Shown: piece after piece, positions 60,953-64,000 of the stretch
Numbering within the stretch: the first letter of the stretch is position 1
Layout of the letters: each line of letters starts with the position of its first letter
Source: Planctomycetota bacterium
GTDB taxonomy: Bacteria; Planctomycetota; Brocadiia; SM23-32; JAKLEA01
Direction of reading: 5' to 3'
NCBI GenBank assembly: GCA_022711755.1
Contig: JAKLEA010000003.1
Location: 1 to 64,000 of the forward strand
Length of the DNA: 64,000 nucleotides
The notes under the pieces: model-generated
Database searches by the model: none
What the model saw: only the letters and a program-made list of their open reading frames with translations
Told to the model about the DNA's origin: nothing
Made by a program: the position numbers and the translations under genes

Positions 60953-61139
60953 AGGTTTTCTCCGCAGGTAATGTGTTCCGTCGAATGACCATGGATAGTA
61001 TATCCCGCTTGTCGCGGAACGGCAATAATGGCGCGCGCCGGGCATATCCAGCGTTCCGGGATACCCAGTTGACACGGGAATCGGGCTGTAATAAGGTTAT
61101 GGACACTGGCGGAACAACACACTTGGATTCAGGAACACG

Positions 61140-62018
61140 GTGAATGAAATGAAAACATACGGCGGATCGGCAAAACTAATTTTACGCATCAGATTTTGGG
61201 GATTGGTTCTGGCGACAATGATCGCCGCGACCGGGGCGTCAGGCTGTAGAGCGCAGCAGAATATTGCAGTCACAAATCCCTGGATAGAGGCCGCCGTCAG
61301 GGATGTCGGCGGCAAGTCAGTTTCGGTACTGGAAATGGCTGCGCCGCAGAACGACCAGCGGAATATTGAACTGACACAGGCTCATCTGGAACAGTTGGCG
61401 GGATGCGGACAGCTTATACGCTTTGATTATCAAAGCGCCATTGACGCGCAGGCAGCCAGGTCAATGGCCAAAGGGGCGCGCATTAACGAAATCCACCCAA
61501 ATGAGGGCCTCAGTATTCCAAGCACTTACGAAGACTGTTGCAGGCAGGCGGCCGAGCATCTCTGCGCAATGGGACAGATTCGCCGATGGACAGCAAATAG
61601 ACGATTGAAGGCGATCAATGCCCGATTGTCCGCCCTTTCAGAAGAGATGCTTAAAGCAATAGCAACGGCCGGTATTGCAGACGCGCCGGTCATTTGTTCA
61701 ATGGAGCAGGAGGCGTTTGCCCGGTGGATGGGACTGGACGTGGTTGCGACTTATATATCTGAAGGCGAGAATCCGGCGGACAGCCTGAAGAAGGCGATTG
61801 AAACAACCAAGGGACGCAAGGTCCGATTTATAATTGTCGAAGCGCGGCATTATCCCGGCGTCCAGGAAGCAGCGGGCCTTCTTCCGGATAAGCCGATGGT
61901 CATTCTCAGGAGTCAGCCTGACATGACGCTGGAGAAGAAGACCTTCGACGCCATGCTTAGGGCGAACGTGGCAGCGATGACGGCCGCCGCGGTTCCGGCA
62001 GGCCCTGCGACAAAATAG
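61140..62018 (+). CDS. TroA/ZnuA-like lipoprotein lacking metal ligands
   Basis: A 292-residue lipoprotein (GTG 61140 with AGGA five bases upstream; ATG 61149 is the alternative), Cys36 in the lipobox ASGC. The pattern VTNPWIEAAVRDVGGKSVSVLEMAAP, then AHLEQLAGCGQLIRFD, and later STYEDCCRQAAEHL and VICSMEQEAFARWMGLDVVATY, follows zinc/manganese-binding TroA/ZnuA proteins. The metal His of the DPH motif is replaced by Asn-Asp-Gln-Arg, and the later THDAF-like His by Ser-Met-Glu. It therefore probably does not bind a transition metal in the usual way. No ABC permease or ATPase is next to it. Confidence 0.6.
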   Translation: MNEMKTYGGSAKLILRIRFWGLVLATMIAATGASGCRAQQNIAVTNPWIEAAVRDVGGKSVSVLEMAAPQNDQRNIELTQAHLEQLAGCGQLIRFDYQSAIDAQAARSMAKGARINEIHPNEGLSIPSTYEDCCRQAAEHLCAMGQIRRWTANRRLKAINARLSALSEEMLKAIATAGIADAPVICSMEQEAFARWMGLDVVATYISEGENPADSLKKAIETTKGRKVRFIIVEARHYPGVQEAAGLLPDKPMVILRSQPDMTLEKKTFDAMLRANVAAMTAAAVPAGPATK

Positions 62019-62097
62019 CGGCCCGAGCCTTCCCTACTCGCTGAAATTATCTTGGCGGGATTTCGCCGCCATGACCGGGAACATTCGCGGGAAGTCG

Positions 62098-62106
62098 TGA
62101 TATGAT
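62098..62106 (+). promoter_or_regulatory. Extended -10 promoter element
   Basis: TGATATGAT (TGn plus TATGAT at 62101-62106) is an extended -10 box 107 bases before the GTG at 62214; no -35 is needed for such elements. A short GGCGG/CCGCC dyad at 62053-62070 may end the preceding gene. Confidence 0.45.
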
Positions 62107-62213
62107 TTTAGTTTGCGTGTGCTTGCCCGATGATGGTCGGAACAAACATCTCGCGGCGGGCGAGACTATTTCCTGTTCAATTTGTGTCTCTGCCGCGATG
62201 TGGAGAAACGATT

Positions 62214-64000
62214 GTGAAAAAGATTGGAATTGTAACAGCCATCCTGACATTGGCGTGTTCCCTCGCTGCCGCACAGGACGCACCGCCTTTGAGGGTTCTG
62301 CTGGTTTCCGGATCGCAGGAGTATGACTCCGCGCCTTCTCTGGCTTTGCTTCAGGCGCGGCTGGAGGGGGATTACGGCGCTGTCTGCATGAGAGCGTTCG
62401 GGGAGGACAAGGGGAACATCCTGCCCGGCATCGAGCAGATCGGCAAATGCGATGTGATGGTCGTATTTTGTCGCAGGATAACGCTTCCTCCGGAGCAACT
62501 GGCGCTAGTTCAGAAATTCTGTGAGAAGGGAGGCGCGGTCGTCGGAATAAGGACGGCCAGCCATGCTTTTCAGAATTGGCCCGAGTTCGATAAGACCGTG
62601 CTGGGAGGCGATTATCAGGGGCATTTCGGGGACGAGGCTGCGGAGATCAGGATCGTCGAGGCGGGGAAGTCGCATCCCGTTCTCAATGGCGTCGGCGATT
62701 ATAAGGGACGCTCGAAATTGTATAAGAATCCGGGTATTGCGAAGGACGCCGTCCTGCTCATGACCGCAAAATCCGGTGGGGTGACAATGCCGGTCACATG
62801 GGTCCGGACGCACAACGGCGGACGCGTGTTTTACACCTCGCTCGGAATGCCGTCGGATTTTCAGGAGGAAAATTTCCTGAAGCTCCTGATAAACGCGATT
62901 CTCTGGACAGCGGGCAGGGAGCCTTCACCCGGATCCGCCGCCAAAGCGGGGGCCGGCGACGACCCAATTGCTTCATACGAGCATGGCCAGAGCGTTGCCG
63001 CGCTAGCGGAGATTGCGGAGCAGGTCCGGGCGAGCGCGGACGATCCGGCCCTCGCGGCAAAGCTTGAGGCCCGCTTCATCAATCTTCTTAGGGCCGGCGC
63101 AACCGTCGAATGTAAGCGCTTCGTCTGTCGCCAGCTTCGCATGATCGGCACCGACAAGTCCGTCCCTGCGCTGGCCGCTCTGTTGACGGACGCCGAACTT
63201 TCTCACATGGCCCGATACGCGCTGGAGGGGATACGAACGCCTGCCGCGAACGCCGCACTCCTTGACGCGCTTGGCAAAACGAAGGGGCGACTGCGAGTCG
63301 GAATTATCGAGACGATAGCGGCCAGACGGGATGTCGGGGCTGTAAAGGCGATTGCGCTGCTGACGTCGGATGCCGACATGGAGGTTGCCGACGCGGCAGC
63401 CACGGCGCTGGGCAGAATCGGCGGTGACGAGGCGCTGGCCGGGCTTCGCGGCGCAAGGGAAGGGATTGCTCCGGCGTTGCGGGGAAACCTTGTCGAGTCT
63501 TTTCTATTGATCGCAGAAAGATCGGTGAAAGAGGGAAATCCGGATAAGGCGCTCGGTATCTGCCGCGAGTTGCTGGCCGGGGAGAAGGATTCCGGTTCAC
63601 GTGCGGCAGCGATCCGATGCATGCTTTCATCAGGTGGAGAGGGCGCGATAGAGGAAACCCTCGACCTGATCAGGTCGGAGCCAGCAGCGGTGGCGGCGTT
63701 GGCCATGCCCGCGTTGGTCGCAATCCCCGGCGAAGGCGCAACGAAGATCATGGCGTCCAGACTGGAGGCGCTTCCGGTCGAGGCGCAGCCGCGGCTTCTG
63801 GACGTTCTGCGTCTGCGCGGAGACCGCGCAGCGTTGCCGGCGGTGACTGAGGCCACTAGTTCGAAGGATGAGGCAACGCGCGTCGCCGCCATCGCTGCGC
63901 TGGGGCGCGTGGGCGACGCTGGTTCAGCGTCGTTGCTTGCGGAAAAAGCCGCAAAGGGAAATCCCGCCGAAAAGTCGGCGGCAAAATCCGCTCTTGTCAT
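62214..64000 (+). CDS. Secreted ThuA-like domain protein with HEAT repeats, truncated by window end
   Basis: The frame is open from GTG 62214 (GGAG eight bases upstream) to the right edge; at least 595 residues. A signal peptide (MKKIGIVTAILTLACSLAAAQ) is followed by a ThuA/class I glutamine amidotransferase-like domain at about 25-235: LRVLLVSGSQEYDSAPS, CDVMVVFCRRITLPPEQ, GGAVVGIRTASHAFQNWPEFDKTV, and GRVFYTSLGMPSDFQEENFLKLLINAILW. ThuA domains are linked to sugar (trehalose, 3-keto-sugar) metabolism. From about 260 on, short helical HEAT-like repeats appear (SVPALAALLTDAELSHMARYAL, DADMEVADAAATALGRIGGDEAL). This combination is frequent in Planctomycetota. The C-terminus is not visible. Confidence 0.8.
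   Translation, partial: MKKIGIVTAILTLACSLAAAQDAPPLRVLLVSGSQEYDSAPSLALLQARLEGDYGAVCMRAFGEDKGNILPGIEQIGKCDVMVVFCRRITLPPEQLALVQKFCEKGGAVVGIRTASHAFQNWPEFDKTVLGGDYQGHFGDEAAEIRIVEAGKSHPVLNGVGDYKGRSKLYKNPGIAKDAVLLMTAKSGGVTMPVTWVRTHNGGRVFYTSLGMPSDFQEENFLKLLINAILWTAGREPSPGSAAKAGAGDDPIASYEHGQSVAALAEIAEQVRASADDPALAAKLEARFINLLRAGATVECKRFVCRQLRMIGTDKSVPALAALLTDAELSHMARYALEGIRTPAANAALLDALGKTKGRLRVGIIETIAARRDVGAVKAIALLTSDADMEVADAAATALGRIGGDEALAGLRGAREGIAPALRGNLVESFLLIAERSVKEGNPDKALGICRELLAGEKDSGSRAAAIRCMLSSGGEGAIEETLDLIRSEPAAVAALAMPALVAIPGEGATKIMASRLEALPVEAQPRLLDVLRLRGDRAALPAVTEATSSKDEATRVAAIAALGRVGDAGSASLLAEKAAKGNPAEKSAAKSALV

Noticed and set aside
1..64000. CRISPR arrays, rRNA operons, tRNA genes, prophage or IS transposases.
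   Set aside because: No regularly spaced repeats, conserved rRNA segments, cloverleaf-forming stretches or transposase/integrase motifs were seen anywhere in the window.

Overview
The window is GC-rich, densely packed bacterial DNA with clear Shine-Dalgarno sites and sigma70-type promoters. It encodes about 45 proteins and shows no rRNA, tRNA, prophage or CRISPR array. The gene content fits a heterotrophic polysaccharide degrader of the PVC superphylum (Lentisphaerota or Planctomycetota type) or a similar uncultured lineage such as Hydrogenedentota or Sumerlaeota. The reasons are a PEP-CTERM tail, an HzsA-related c-type cytochrome/beta-propeller protein, DUF4838 and DUF2961 proteins, YdjY and prenyltransferase-like toroid proteins, several uroporphyrinogen-decarboxylase-like proteins and very large secreted carbohydrate-active proteins. 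The lineage is an inference, because no ribosomal marker is present.

Layout. 0-6.5 kb (+): the end of a PEP-CTERM protein, an esterase followed by a 128-bp terminal-inverted-repeat element, a UROD-like protein, a DUF4838 protein, a LolA-like lipoprotein and a RadC protein with an endonuclease III-like iron-sulfur segment. 6.5-7.1 kb (-): a hicBA toxin-antitoxin pair. 7.1-13.7 kb (+): the HzsA-related protein, an orphan Phd antitoxin, an alkaline-phosphatase-superfamily enzyme, an amidohydrolase and an isochorismatase-like enzyme. 13.7-15.5 kb (-): a lower-GC two-gene accessory cassette of unknown function with its own promoter. 15.5-23.1 kb (-): a giant secreted glycosidase-like protein, then a tightly overlapping MoxR ATPase / YdjY / toroid-protein operon. 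23.2-30.1 kb (+): a LamG/TIM-barrel protein, an unknown protein, rhamnulokinase and a HEAT-repeat membrane protein. 30.1-36.4 kb (-): an acyltransferase, a 1325-residue beta-helix/CBM protein and a secreted MsrB-MsrA fusion. 36.6-39.8 kb (+): a sugar ABC importer without its ATPase. 39.9-45.1 kb (-): a sodium/solute symporter with a second UROD-like protein, then a caspase/formylglycine-enzyme fusion. 45.3-49.2 kb (+): a concanavalin/toroid protein, a PfkB sugar kinase and a HExxH metalloprotein. 49.2-51.8 kb (-): a CsgG plus two LPP20 lipoprotein operon with a consensus promoter. 52-64 kb: a pentapeptide-repeat protein, GH29 fucosidase, GH172-type DUF2961 lipoprotein, a candidate small RNA, lipocalin Blc, a lipoprotein hydrolase, a flavoprotein, a DUF362 ferredoxin-like protein, a degenerate TroA-like lipoprotein and the start of a ThuA/HEAT protein.

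The main theme is extracellular attack on complex, probably deoxysugar-rich (fucose, rhamnose) glycans, uptake by ABC and sodium symporters, and intracellular phosphorylation. The most interesting signals are the candidate three-hairpin small RNA at about 56.64-56.75 kb with its own promoter and terminator, the two-gene accessory cassette at 13.7-15.4 kb, the RadC fusion, the caspase-FGE fusion, and a leader before the giant glycosidase gene in which a hairpin and Shine-Dalgarno sequestration are mutually exclusive.
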